Shown: positions 26,014-34,227 of the stretch, piece by piece
Position numbering within the stretch: the first letter of the stretch is position 1
Layout: each line of letters begins with the position of its first letter
NCBI GenBank assembly: GCA_001805245.1
Contig: MHEU01000023.1
Span: 55,596 to 89,822 of the forward strand
From: Nitrospirae bacterium RIFCSPLOWO2_02_FULL_62_14
GTDB lineage: Bacteria > Nitrospirota > Nitrospiria > Nitrospirales > Nitrospiraceae
Direction: 5' to 3'
Length of the DNA: 34,227 nt
Notes under the pieces: model-generated
The model's database searches: none
The model's input: only the letters and a program-made list of their open reading frames with translations
What the model was told of the DNA's origin: nothing
Program-made: the position numbers and the translations under genes

Positions 26014-26880
26014 TCATCGCAAGATGAGCGATTCCTTCTCGAAATCCACGACTCTGGGACTCTTGCCATCCGACGCGCCGGAGGCCACCTCCACATCGTC
26101 ATGCTTGGCGTGCTCAACCAGGAAATGAATGATGTGGTTCCTGATCTTGTAATAATGGGGATGCTCGATGACCGTGACGCGAGCTCGGGGCCGTGGTATC
26201 GTCACGATGACGTTTTCGGCGATTCGCGCTCCCGGGCCGTTGGTCATGAGCAGAATTCTATCGGACAGCAAGATCGCCTCATCCACGTCGTGCGTGACCA
26301 TGAAGACCGTGTTGCGCGTCGCATTCCACATCTGAATCAGCTCTTCCTGAATCACGCCGCGCGTAAGCGCATCGATCTGCGCAAACGGCTCGTCCAACAG
26401 CAGTACTTTCGGCTCGATGGCGAAGGCTCTGGCCAACCCGACCCGTTGTTTCATGCCGCCCGACAGCGCCGTCGGCCGTTTAGTCTCGGCGCCCTTGAGC
26501 CCGACCAGCGCGATGTATTTGTGCACGTGCGCGGCGATCTTCTCGCGGTCCCAGTCCGGATAGGCCGCCCGTACCGCCAACCGGATATTGTCAAAGACCG
26601 TCATCCAAGGCATCAAGGCAAAGTTCTGGAAGACCACCATCCGGTCCAGTCCGGGCCCGGCGGCTTCGCGCCCGTTCAAGATCACGCCGCCTTCCGTGGC
26701 CGATTCTAGCCCCGCGATGATGTTCAGAAGCGTACTCTTGCCGCACCCGGAGTGCCCGATTGTCGTGACGAACTCGCCCTTCTCGATTTTGATCGTCACG
26801 TCCTTGAAGATGCAGACGGGACTCCCGCCCGAGTGGCTCGGAAAGAATTTCGTCATATGATCGATCTGCAAAAAAGCCAT
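26014..26880 (-). CDS. cynD: ABC transporter ATPase, nitrate/cyanate type (CynD/NrtD)
   Basis: 288 residues. Walker A GHSGCGKST (42-50), signature LSGGM (139-143), Walker B VLLLDEP (159-165), and the switch His197. It belongs to the NrtD/CynD/TauB-like group energising uptake of small anions. AGGAG lies before the ATG, inside the end of the permease gene, with 3 bases between the genes. The assignment to cyanate rather than nitrate rests on cynS downstream. Confidence 0.85.
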   Translation of the reverse strand: MAFLQIDHMTKFFPSHSGGSPVCIFKDVTIKIEKGEFVTTIGHSGCGKSTLLNIIAGLESATEGGVILNGREAAGPGLDRMVVFQNFALMPWMTVFDNIRLAVRAAYPDWDREKIAAHVHKYIALVGLKGAETKRPTALSGGMKQRVGLARAFAIEPKVLLLDEPFAQIDALTRGVIQEELIQMWNATRNTVFMVTHDVDEAILLSDRILLMTNGPGARIAENVIVTIPRPRARVTVIEHPHYYKIRNHIIHFLVEHAKHDDVEVASGASDGKSPRVVDFEKESLILR

Positions 26881-26883
26881 CGG

Positions 26884-27765
26884 TTACTCCTGATAGGTGA
26901 CAAGACCTGCCAGCTTGTTGAATCCCGAGTCCAGAATGACTCCGACCACTCCCACGACCAGGATGGCGAAAATCACGCCGGCAATATCAAGATTGTTCCA
27001 TTCGATCCAACTGAGATAGCCCACACCCAACTCGCCCAGCAACATCTCGGCGGGCACCACGGCCACGAGCGCGCTCCCGAATGAGATCCGCAATCCGTTC
27101 ACAATCGTCGGCGCGGCCCCCGGAAGAATGACTTTGTACAGCCGCTTGAACCACGATAGCTGGAGAATGGCCGCCACGTGCAGATACTCCTTGCGCAGGG
27201 ACGTGACCCCAAACGCCGTGGTTGCCAGGGTCGGCCATATCGCCGCCATGAACACGACCAGCACCGCCGTCCATTTCGGATCCTTGACGGTATAGAGCAG
27301 CAGCGGCATCCACGCCAGGGGCGAGATCGGCTTGAGAATCTGGATGAACGGGTTGACCGCCTGGAACAGCGCTTTATTCAGCCCCAGCAACACACCGAGC
27401 ATGATCGCGACCACCGACGCCGCGAGAAAGCCCGCCGCAAAGCGTGACACCGTGTAGACCACGAGATACGCGATCCCATGGTCGTTGGTCCCCTTTTTCA
27501 CAAACGCCTCGGCGAGCTCCATTCGGGCTTTATCGAACACCATCAGCGGTCCCGGCACGCCTTTGACTTTCTCCTTTTCGGGATTCCAGGCGTATCCCCC
27601 TTCCGGCGTCCGGACGATGTCCCCGTTGAATTCCATCAACTGCAACTGCTCGTCCGTCTTTCCTTTCGGGTCAAATGCCGGACGCAACGTGAACAGATGC
27701 CAGCCCGTCAGAAAGACGGCGAGCAGAAACACGGAGATCATCCACGGTTGACCTTGAGTGCTCAT
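26884..27765 (-). CDS. cynB: ABC transporter permease, nitrate/cyanate type (CynB/NrtB)
   Basis: 293 residues. An N-terminal membrane anchor (about 9-27) is followed by a long periplasmic stretch (about 28-95) and a BPD_transp-type domain with about five helices. The EAA-like loop reads ATTAFGVTSLRKEYLHVAAIL. ILKPISPLAWMPLLLY is typical of the NrtB/CynB/SsuC group. It forms the membrane channel with the ATPase. 24 bases separate it from the binding-protein gene. Confidence 0.85.
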   Translation of the reverse strand: MSTQGQPWMISVFLLAVFLTGWHLFTLRPAFDPKGKTDEQLQLMEFNGDIVRTPEGGYAWNPEKEKVKGVPGPLMVFDKARMELAEAFVKKGTNDHGIAYLVVYTVSRFAAGFLAASVVAIMLGVLLGLNKALFQAVNPFIQILKPISPLAWMPLLLYTVKDPKWTAVLVVFMAAIWPTLATTAFGVTSLRKEYLHVAAILQLSWFKRLYKVILPGAAPTIVNGLRISFGSALVAVVPAEMLLGELGVGYLSWIEWNNLDIAGVIFAILVVGVVGVILDSGFNKLAGLVTYQE

Positions 27766-27789
27766 CTATTCCCTCTCTCGTCGGCCCGA

Positions 27790-29112
27790 TCACGCCATGC
27801 TGTGAATCTTGAAGCTCTTCACATAGGCCTCTGGCTGCTCAGGATCGAACGCCTTGCCCATGATCACGTGCTTGGCCATCGTGCTTTTATGGGTTGGATA
27901 GCCCAGTTCCTTGGCAATCCGGTCGCAATCGGCGGCAAGGTAGACCTGTTCGGCGACCGCTTTGTAGTTCACGTCCTGCTTGAGATGCCCCCAGCGCTTC
28001 ATCTGCGTCAAAATCCAGATGGCCATCGAGTGCCAGGGGTAGGGATCAAAGTCGATCCGGTCAGGCACCTTCTGTATTTTTCCGAGCCCGTCGGCATAGG
28101 TGCCGGTGAGCACCTGTTCTAACACCGTGACCGGCTGATTGAGATAGTTCGTCGGTGCAATGGCAGTCGCGATCTCTTTGCGGTGCGCCGGATTGGACGC
28201 GTAATGCGTGGCGTCCACAATAGCCCGGAAGAGCGCTATGAACGTATTGGGATGCTGGGTTGCAAACGCTTTTGAGACGGTGAACGCGCAACAGGGGTGG
28301 CGGTCCCAGATCTCCTTCGACAGCTTGTAGATGAACCCCACATTTTCATACACGGCACGCTGATTGAACGGGTCCGGCGCCAGGTAGCCGTCGACATTCC
28401 CGGCCTTCAGGTTCGCCACCATCTCGGGCGGCGGCACCACGCGAATTTGGACATCCTTATCGGGATGGACGCCGCCATCGGCAAGGAAATAGCGCAGCAG
28501 ATAATTGTGCATGGAGTAATCGAACGGGACGCAGAACCGGAAGCCCTTCATGTCGGCGGCCGTTTTCACGTCCTTGTGCTTGATGTGCAGCGTGATCGCC
28601 TGCCCGTTGATGTTTTCCACCGCCGGCATATAGAACGGCGTCGGCACCGAACCGGCGCCCAGCGTGATCGCCAGCGGCATCGGCGTCAGCATATGCGCGG
28701 CATCCACTTCCTTGTTGATCGCCCAGTCCCGGACCATCGCCCAACCAGCCGCGCGCTTCACCGTTGCATTCAATCCGTGCTTCTTGTAGAACCCCAGCGG
28801 CTCCCCCATGATGATCGGGGTCGCGCAGGTGATCGGAATAAATCCTATGCTGAGATCCTTTTTCTCGATCTTGCCGACCGGATCGGCCGCCAGGGCCGTC
28901 AGCGTGTTCAACGGCAGGACCTCGCTGATGAGCGCCGCCAGGGCGGCACTCCCGAGCCCGGCCAGGAGTTGACGACGGGTTGGTCCGGCCGCCGTCAGAA
29001 CCGATTCGACCACGGTTCGCTCGATCGCGCGCGCGAAATACTCCTCGGAGGACAACTCGCCAGTAACACTGACATCGACGGGGCCTGATTTTTCCTCGTG
29101 TGATCGTGACAT
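27790..29112 (-). CDS. cynA: ABC transporter substrate-binding protein, nitrate/cyanate type (CynA/NrtA)
   Basis: 440 residues from ATG 29112, with GGGAGG six bases upstream. An N-terminal cytoplasmic stretch of about 40 residues precedes a twin-arginine signal (TRRQLLAGLGSAALAALI; Arg46-Arg47), then a Nrt-type anion-binding domain (SIGFIPITCATPIIMGEPLGFYKKHGL). The Tat signal suggests export in folded form. The family binds nitrate, nitrite, bicarbonate or cyanate. Cyanate is favoured by the order cynA-cynB-cynD-cynS, as in cyanobacterial operons. No lipobox is seen. Confidence 0.8.
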   Translation of the reverse strand: MSRSHEEKSGPVDVSVTGELSSEEYFARAIERTVVESVLTAAGPTRRQLLAGLGSAALAALISEVLPLNTLTALAADPVGKIEKKDLSIGFIPITCATPIIMGEPLGFYKKHGLNATVKRAAGWAMVRDWAINKEVDAAHMLTPMPLAITLGAGSVPTPFYMPAVENINGQAITLHIKHKDVKTAADMKGFRFCVPFDYSMHNYLLRYFLADGGVHPDKDVQIRVVPPPEMVANLKAGNVDGYLAPDPFNQRAVYENVGFIYKLSKEIWDRHPCCAFTVSKAFATQHPNTFIALFRAIVDATHYASNPAHRKEIATAIAPTNYLNQPVTVLEQVLTGTYADGLGKIQKVPDRIDFDPYPWHSMAIWILTQMKRWGHLKQDVNYKAVAEQVYLAADCDRIAKELGYPTHKSTMAKHVIMGKAFDPEQPEAYVKSFKIHSMA

Positions 29113-29140
29113 CGGATACCTCCCAGTTTGAACGGGACAC

Positions 29141-29207
29141 AATAAAAAAGGCGCCAACGTCTGCCAGGGAAGTCCCCTCTGGCTCCCCTGACAGCACTGG
29201 CGCCTTT
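29141..29207 (-). terminator. Long two-stem hairpin with T-run: glnA terminator or cynA leader attenuator
   Basis: On the minus strand the outer stem AAAGGCGCCA (29207-29198) pairs perfectly with TGGCGCCTTT (29156-29147), and an inner stem of 8 of 9 pairs (29194-29186 with 29169-29161) stacks inside. A run of T follows at once (29149-29144). It lies after glnA and 28 bases before the cynA ribosome site, so it may end glnA transcription or act as a conditional terminator for the cyanate genes. Confidence 0.8.
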
Positions 29208-29305
29208 GCCAGTCCTCGCGGCCTGACGTCGTTGTCCGGCCTTCTTCAGCTGTCAGCTTTCAGCCATCAGCGCTCCCCTGAGCCCTGATAGCTGACCGCT
29301 ATTAT

Positions 29306-30715
29306 TTACACGTCGTAATACAGGAAAAACTCGTACGGATGCGGGCGGAGCCGGAGCGGATCCACTTCGCGGGTCCGCTTGTAGCCGATCCACGCATCGA
29401 TCAAGTCTTCCGTAAACACGCCGCCCTTGAGCAGGAACTGATGGTCCTTCTCGAGATGCTTGAGCGCGTCGTCCAGGCTGCCCGGCATGGTCGGGACCCT
29501 GGCCGCTTCGCGCGCCTCCAGGTCGTAGAGGTCCTTCTCCATCGGCTCTCCCGGATCGATCTTGTTCTCGATCCCGTCCAGCCCGGCCATCAACATGGCG
29601 GCAAAGGCCAGGTAGGGATTCGTCGAAGGATCAGGGAACCGGACTTCGATCCGCTTCGCTTTCGGATTGGGCGAATACATCGGAATCCGGATGCCGGCCG
29701 AGCGGTTCCGGCTCGAATAGGCCAGCATGACCGGCGCTTCGAATCCGGGCGTCAGCCGCTTGTAGGAGTTGACCGTCGGGTTCGTGATCGCCGCCAGCGC
29801 CGGCGCATGTTTCAGGATGCCGCCGATGTAATGCAGGCACAACTGCGACACTCCGGCATATTCCTTACCGGCGAACAGTGGCTTCCCCTCTTTCCAGATG
29901 CTCTGGTGCGTGTGCATTCCAGACCCGTTGTCGCCGAACAATGGTTTGGGCATAAAGGTCACGGTCTTGTGGTGTCGCCTGGCCACATTCTTGACGATGT
30001 ACTTGTACATCATCATCTTGTCGGCCATGACGACCAGCGAATCGAACCGCAGATCTATTTCAGCCTGACCGGCCGTCGCCACCTCGTGATGGTGCTTCTC
30101 CACCGGAATGCCGACTTTTTGCATTTCCAGGATCATCTCGCTGCGGATGTCCTGCTGCGTGTCGATCGGAGGCACCGGAAAGTAGCCTTCCTTGTGCCGG
30201 ATCTTGTTGCCGAGATTCACGCCCTCCTGGCCGGCATTCCAGACGCCTTCCTCGGAGTCGAGGAAGTAGTAGCCGCTATGGCTCGTCTGGTCAAAACGCG
30301 CGTGGTCGAAAATGAAAAACTCGGCCTCAGGCCCCCAGTAGGAGATATCGCCGATCTTGGTGCTCTTGAGATGCTTCTCCGCCTTCTGCGCGATGAACCG
30401 CGGATCGCGCTCGTAGATTTCGCGCGTGATGGGATCCATGACGTTGCCGACCAGGCTGAGCGTCGGCACCGCCGTGAAGGGATCCATGCAGGCGGTGGCC
30501 GGGTCCGGCACCACCAGCATGTCGCTGTTGTTGATGGCCTTCCATCCCCGGATGGACGAGCCGTCCAGGCCCGAACCGTCCTTGAACGTGCCTTCGTTGA
30601 GTTCCTCGATTGGAATCGTGAAATGCTGCCAGGTGCCGGGCAAATCCACGAATTTCAGGTCGACGACCTGAACCCTGTTCTTCTTTGCATATTCGAGTAC
30701 TTCACGCGGAGTCAT
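29306..30715 (-). CDS. glnA: Glutamine synthetase type I GlnA
   Basis: ATP-dependent amidation of glutamate with ammonium. I start at ATG 30715, which has GGAGG six bases upstream; an ATG six bases earlier touches the ribosome site. This gives 469 residues, the E. coli length, and places the adenylylation tyrosine in DLYDLEARE exactly at 397. Active-site marks are [19 protein letters not shown] and [13 protein letters not shown]. It follows glnD by 26 bases, so amt3-glnB-glnD-glnA is likely one operon. Tyr397 together with the GlnE-type genes at 13753-18473 implies control by adenylylation. Confidence 0.97.
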   Translation of the reverse strand: MTPREVLEYAKKNRVQVVDLKFVDLPGTWQHFTIPIEELNEGTFKDGSGLDGSSIRGWKAINNSDMLVVPDPATACMDPFTAVPTLSLVGNVMDPITREIYERDPRFIAQKAEKHLKSTKIGDISYWGPEAEFFIFDHARFDQTSHSGYYFLDSEEGVWNAGQEGVNLGNKIRHKEGYFPVPPIDTQQDIRSEMILEMQKVGIPVEKHHHEVATAGQAEIDLRFDSLVVMADKMMMYKYIVKNVARRHHKTVTFMPKPLFGDNGSGMHTHQSIWKEGKPLFAGKEYAGVSQLCLHYIGGILKHAPALAAITNPTVNSYKRLTPGFEAPVMLAYSSRNRSAGIRIPMYSPNPKAKRIEVRFPDPSTNPYLAFAAMLMAGLDGIENKIDPGEPMEKDLYDLEAREAARVPTMPGSLDDALKHLEKDHQFLLKGGVFTEDLIDAWIGYKRTREVDPLRLRPHPYEFFLYYDV

Positions 30716-30741
30716 CCACATCCTCCTTTCAAACCACTACC

Positions 30742-33420
30742 CTAGAATGTTGATAATGAAACACCGGGCACGGTCCCCGTGTCTACTCTCATCCGTCCCA
30801 ACACAAACCGGTCGATTTCACCCTTGAGTGTCGCCCTGATCGCCTCCAGCCGGGCCGGATCGGTGACTTTTCCCCCCTTCGAATCCGTGACATAAAACAC
30901 ATCCGCCACCTGGTCCAGCCGCGTCGAGATGCGTGCCGCCTGCACGGACAGCCCAAGCGTGAAAATGGTGCGCGTAATGACGTAGAGCAGCCCCTGCCGG
31001 TCCTCCGCAAAGACATCAATGATCGTGGCACGGTCGGACGTCTCATTGTCCACCTGAACGTCCGTCGACTGCCGGCCTGTCGGAAGCCGCCGCTGGTGGT
31101 CCAGACGGCGATAGCGACCCATGAGCTGCTCGACGGTTTCCTCGCCAAGCAACACGCTCCGTAGGGCCCGCCCCACGTCCTCCCGCCGTTCGGCCGGCGG
31201 GACGCCGGCGAAATCCGGATCGTTCACCTGAAACGTATCCACGATCACGTCATCACGGCGGGTGACGATCTGGGCATCGAGAACATGGAGGCCCATGGCC
31301 GCCAGCACGCCGGCAATCTTGGAGAAGATGCCCGGGATCACGTCATTGCGCGTAATGACCGCATAATCGCAGGTTCCAAGCGCCTCGTTAAACGCCGACT
31401 CCACCTTCACGTCACGGGGCGAAAGACGGTGGATGGCCGTCAGGTGCCCGGCAATGCGTTCCGGCGCCGTTCCGTGCACGTACCGCAAGGGAAAATGCTC
31501 CAACTGCGCCTGCACCCAGCCCGCATCCGGCTGTTCCGGCATCCGCGCGGCCACCTCGCGGACCAGCTGCGCGATCCGTTCACTTCCCCACGACGCATCC
31601 TTCTCGCCCGACACTTCCGGCATCGTGCGCAGATACAACTCAATGAGCAGGGATTCCTTCCACTTGGTCAGGACTCCGGGCCCCACGGCCGCGATATCGG
31701 CTGCCGTCAATACCAGAAACTTTCGTAACACCGCCGGCGTGCCGACCTCGCGCGCAAACGTCAGCAGCACATTGCCATCGTAGGGGTCCCGCCGGAACGC
31801 CGTATGCGCCATGAGCAAATGTTTATGGACGAGAAAGACCAGCGCCCTGGTGTCCTGCTCGTCGAACCCGAGGCGGGCGGCCGTCTCCTCCGCGAGACGC
31901 TTTCCCACTTCGCTGTGGTCTTCCTCCCTGCCCTTGCCCAGATCGTGCAGCAGGACCGCCAGATGGAGCAGGTCCTTGCGGGGAATTTCCCGGTAGACTT
32001 GGCCGATCATACCTGATTCCTGCTCGAACGCTTCCGCCCTGGCCACGGCAAGGAGGCTGTGCTCGTCCACCGTGTACTTGTGATACTGGTTGAACTGCAT
32101 CAGTCCGCGCACCGTGGCAAAGACCGGGATCAACCGCTCCAGCAGATGCGCGCGGTGCATGGCATCCAGCGTGCTGGCGGTCCGCGGACCGGCCAGAATC
32201 TTCACAAACCTGGCGCAGACGTCGGAATTGTCAAAGACGCTCGCCGGCAGGCTTTCGACATGCCGGTGGATGTCCTCGATCAACTCCGGATCAATTTCAA
32301 GCGCCCTCGCCCGCGCGACATCGAAGAGCTTGAGCAGCAGCCCCGGGCTGTCGAGGACGCGCGTGCGTTCTTCGACGGGCACGGTGAGCACGCTGCCCTG
32401 TGCCACAAAGTGCCGGTCGATCCGCGGGGCGGGCAGCAGCCGCGTCAGCCGGCTCCAGAGCGAGACCGTCCGGCACCGTTTGACGAACCGCATCATCCGC
32501 TCGTTCAATCCCATCGTATGCCGGTAATAGACCTGCATGAACTGCTCGACCGCCAGCAGATGCGGGCGATCCTGATATCCGAACCGCTGCGCGAGCCACA
32601 TCTGCTCGTCGAACGTGAGAATTTCCTGGGCCGACCCTGCATGCACGTGCATCAGCGCCCGCACGCGCCAGAGAAAGTCCCGGGCCTCGGTCAGGGCCCG
32701 ATAATCCTGCCGGGACAGAATGCCGCGGTCAGCCAGCTCACGAATGGTCGCCGCACGGTAGCGGGCCATCCCGATCCACTGCAGCACATGCAGATCACGC
32801 AACCCACCCTTGCTCTTCTTCACATTGGGCTCGAGCAGATACACCGTTTCCCCGAACTTCTCATACTCGCGACGGCGCACCTCCAGCTTCTGATCGATGA
32901 AACGGTCCACGCCCTTGCTGACGATCTGCCGCGTATAGCGGTCGTGAAATTCCTGAAAGAGCGTCGCGCTGCCGGCCAGGAACCTGGCTTCCATCATCGA
33001 CGTGCGGATCGTTAAATCCTCCTCCGCCAGCTCCAGGCACTCCTGAATCGTCCGGACGCTGTGGCCGACCTGGAATCCGGCATCCCATAGGGGATGCAAC
33101 ACGGTTTTGACCAGTTCCGGAATCATCGCCTTGGCGTCGGCCTTGAACAACACCATGAGATCGATGTCCGAGTGGGGCGCCAGTTCGCGGCGTCCGTAGC
33201 CTCCCAGCGCCACCAAACAGCAGGACCGGCTGGCCGCGATCTCCGCCGCCTCGCCCAGCTGTCGCAGGCCGTTCCGGTACCGTCCGATGATCAAGCCATC
33301 GACCAGTTCCGTGAGCGCATCCATCACCTCGGCGCCGGATGCCCCCTCCAGCAACCGCTGCTGGATGACCTCCCGCCGCTCGGTCAGCGCCGAACTCTGT
33401 ACGTCCATAGTGTCCCGCAT
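30742..33420 (-). CDS. glnD: PII uridylyltransferase / uridylyl-removing enzyme GlnD
   Basis: Glutamine sensor that adds or removes UMP on PII. 892 residues, full length. Nucleotidyltransferase motif GGYGRRELAPHSDIDLMV (73-90; Asp85, Asp87). HD hydrolase region with His454 (DEHSLLAVA) and His492-Asp493 (LLHDLGKG). Two C-terminal ACT domains at about 690-750 and 805-870 (AVITRNDVIPGIFSKI; DVFAEDRQGLLYVITRTIF). glnB starts 5 bases upstream of it. A second ATG five codons in is possible. Confidence 0.97.
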   Translation of the reverse strand: MRDTMDVQSSALTERREVIQQRLLEGASGAEVMDALTELVDGLIIGRYRNGLRQLGEAAEIAASRSCCLVALGGYGRRELAPHSDIDLMVLFKADAKAMIPELVKTVLHPLWDAGFQVGHSVRTIQECLELAEEDLTIRTSMMEARFLAGSATLFQEFHDRYTRQIVSKGVDRFIDQKLEVRRREYEKFGETVYLLEPNVKKSKGGLRDLHVLQWIGMARYRAATIRELADRGILSRQDYRALTEARDFLWRVRALMHVHAGSAQEILTFDEQMWLAQRFGYQDRPHLLAVEQFMQVYYRHTMGLNERMMRFVKRCRTVSLWSRLTRLLPAPRIDRHFVAQGSVLTVPVEERTRVLDSPGLLLKLFDVARARALEIDPELIEDIHRHVESLPASVFDNSDVCARFVKILAGPRTASTLDAMHRAHLLERLIPVFATVRGLMQFNQYHKYTVDEHSLLAVARAEAFEQESGMIGQVYREIPRKDLLHLAVLLHDLGKGREEDHSEVGKRLAEETAARLGFDEQDTRALVFLVHKHLLMAHTAFRRDPYDGNVLLTFAREVGTPAVLRKFLVLTAADIAAVGPGVLTKWKESLLIELYLRTMPEVSGEKDASWGSERIAQLVREVAARMPEQPDAGWVQAQLEHFPLRYVHGTAPERIAGHLTAIHRLSPRDVKVESAFNEALGTCDYAVITRNDVIPGIFSKIAGVLAAMGLHVLDAQIVTRRDDVIVDTFQVNDPDFAGVPPAERREDVGRALRSVLLGEETVEQLMGRYRRLDHQRRLPTGRQSTDVQVDNETSDRATIIDVFAEDRQGLLYVITRTIFTLGLSVQAARISTRLDQVADVFYVTDSKGGKVTDPARLEAIRATLKGEIDRFVLGRMRVDTGTVPGVSLSTF

Positions 33421-33425
33421 GGTCC

Positions 33426-33791
<366 letters not shown>

Positions 33792-34227
33792 TTATGAGTA
33801 TGCGCGTTCGTTATGCTGGCTCAGATCCAGCCCTGTGGCTTCTTCCTCGGGCGACACACGCAGTTTGATCATGTTGTCGAGCACTTTCAGAATGATGTAG
33901 GTGCCGACGAACGCAAAGATCACCGCGACTACGGCCGCGACTGCCTGCATGCCCAACTGGCCGGGGTTTCCGAACAACAGGCCGTTCGGACCGGCAGGAT
34001 TGACGGCTGTGGAGGCCAGCAGGCCCACGCCCAGCATGCCGACCAGACCTCCCACGCCGTGCAATCCGACGACATCGAGTGTGTCATCATAGCCAATCTT
34101 CCCCTTCCACACAATGGCCAGGTACGCGAGGGATCCCGCCGCCCCGCCGATCAGGATGGCGGACACCGGCCCGATAAACCCTGCCCCGGCCGTGACGGAC
34201 GCCATGCCGGCCACCGCACCGCTGGCC
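33792..34227 (-). CDS. amt: Ammonium transporter Amt, C-terminal part (cut by window edge)
   Basis: About 144 residues of the C-terminal third of an Amt protein, open to the window end. They include VVGLHGVGGLVG with the second pore histidine, DSG-like KIGYDDTLDV, and the cytosolic tail GLDLSQHNERAYS. 27 bases separate its stop from glnB. The amt-glnB pairing is the classical arrangement in which PII closes the channel when nitrogen is plentiful. It is the third Amt gene of the window. Confidence 0.95.
   Translation of the reverse strand, partial: ASGAVAGMASVTAGAGFIGPVSAILIGGAAGSLAYLAIVWKGKIGYDDTLDVVGLHGVGGLVGMLGVGLLASTAVNPAGPNGLLFGNPGQLGMQAVAAVVAVIFAFVGTYIILKVLDNMIKLRVSPEEEATGLDLSQHNERAYS

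Noticed and set aside
26014-29112. Reading the ABC genes as a nitrate (nrtABD) rather than cyanate transporter
   Set aside because: The families cannot be separated by eye, but the order with cynS downstream and the lack of nitrate reductase genes nearby favour cyanate. Kept as an alternative.

Overview
The window is about 60% G+C, gene-dense, and carries no rRNA, tRNA, CRISPR array or intact transposase. The combination of a rib-nusB-pur operon, a GroESL pair beside an RpoH-type sigma factor, a Rieske/cytochrome b/octaheme cytochrome cluster, a cyanate transporter with cyanase and several Amt transporters fits a Nitrospira-type nitrifier (phylum Nitrospirota). That is an inference from gene content and style; no nxr, amo or marker RNA lies in the window.

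Region 1 (1-9144, minus strand) is one long operon read ribBA > ribH > nusB > purB > purC > small membrane protein > purS > purQ > [insert] > purL > purF (cut by the window edge). Most junctions overlap or are very short. Between purQ and purL sits a three-gene cassette (unknown 50-aa protein, DUF433 antitoxin, DUF5615 PIN-like toxin). A truncated copy of the purL 5' end still follows purQ, so the cassette appears to have entered at the purL start codon.

Region 2 (9141-13740) holds a NarK-like nitrate/nitrite transporter, divergent from an RpoH-like sigma factor with a promoter that predicts a nearly leaderless mRNA, then groES-groEL closed by a strong bidirectional terminator.

Region 3 (13753-19760) carries two divergent glutamine synthetase adenylyltransferase-type genes. 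One is a GlnE half-protein. The other joins two ACT-like domains to a GlnE-type nucleotidyltransferase domain. The 740 bases between them hold a segment bounded by long terminal inverted repeats and filled with REP-like hairpins. A CBS-domain protein and a GYD-domain protein follow, with a second REP cluster.

Region 4 (19761-34227, all minus strand) is a nitrogen island. Upstream is amt3-glnB-glnD-glnA, with the modification tyrosines of PII (Tyr51) and GS (Tyr397) present. Next come a cyanate-type ABC transporter with cyanase, then two Amt genes, one of them lacking the usual pore residues. Last is a membrane redox module: a Rieske protein missing one histidine ligand, a b6-type cytochrome b with PPWY instead of PEWY, and a HAO-like octaheme cytochrome with Phe where I expect the cross-linking Tyr. 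Together the genes import or release ammonia from cyanate, assimilate it through GS, and tune GS through PII/GlnD/GlnE. The octaheme module could be a variant complex III or a quinol-driven reductase of a nitrogen oxide feeding the same ammonium pool.
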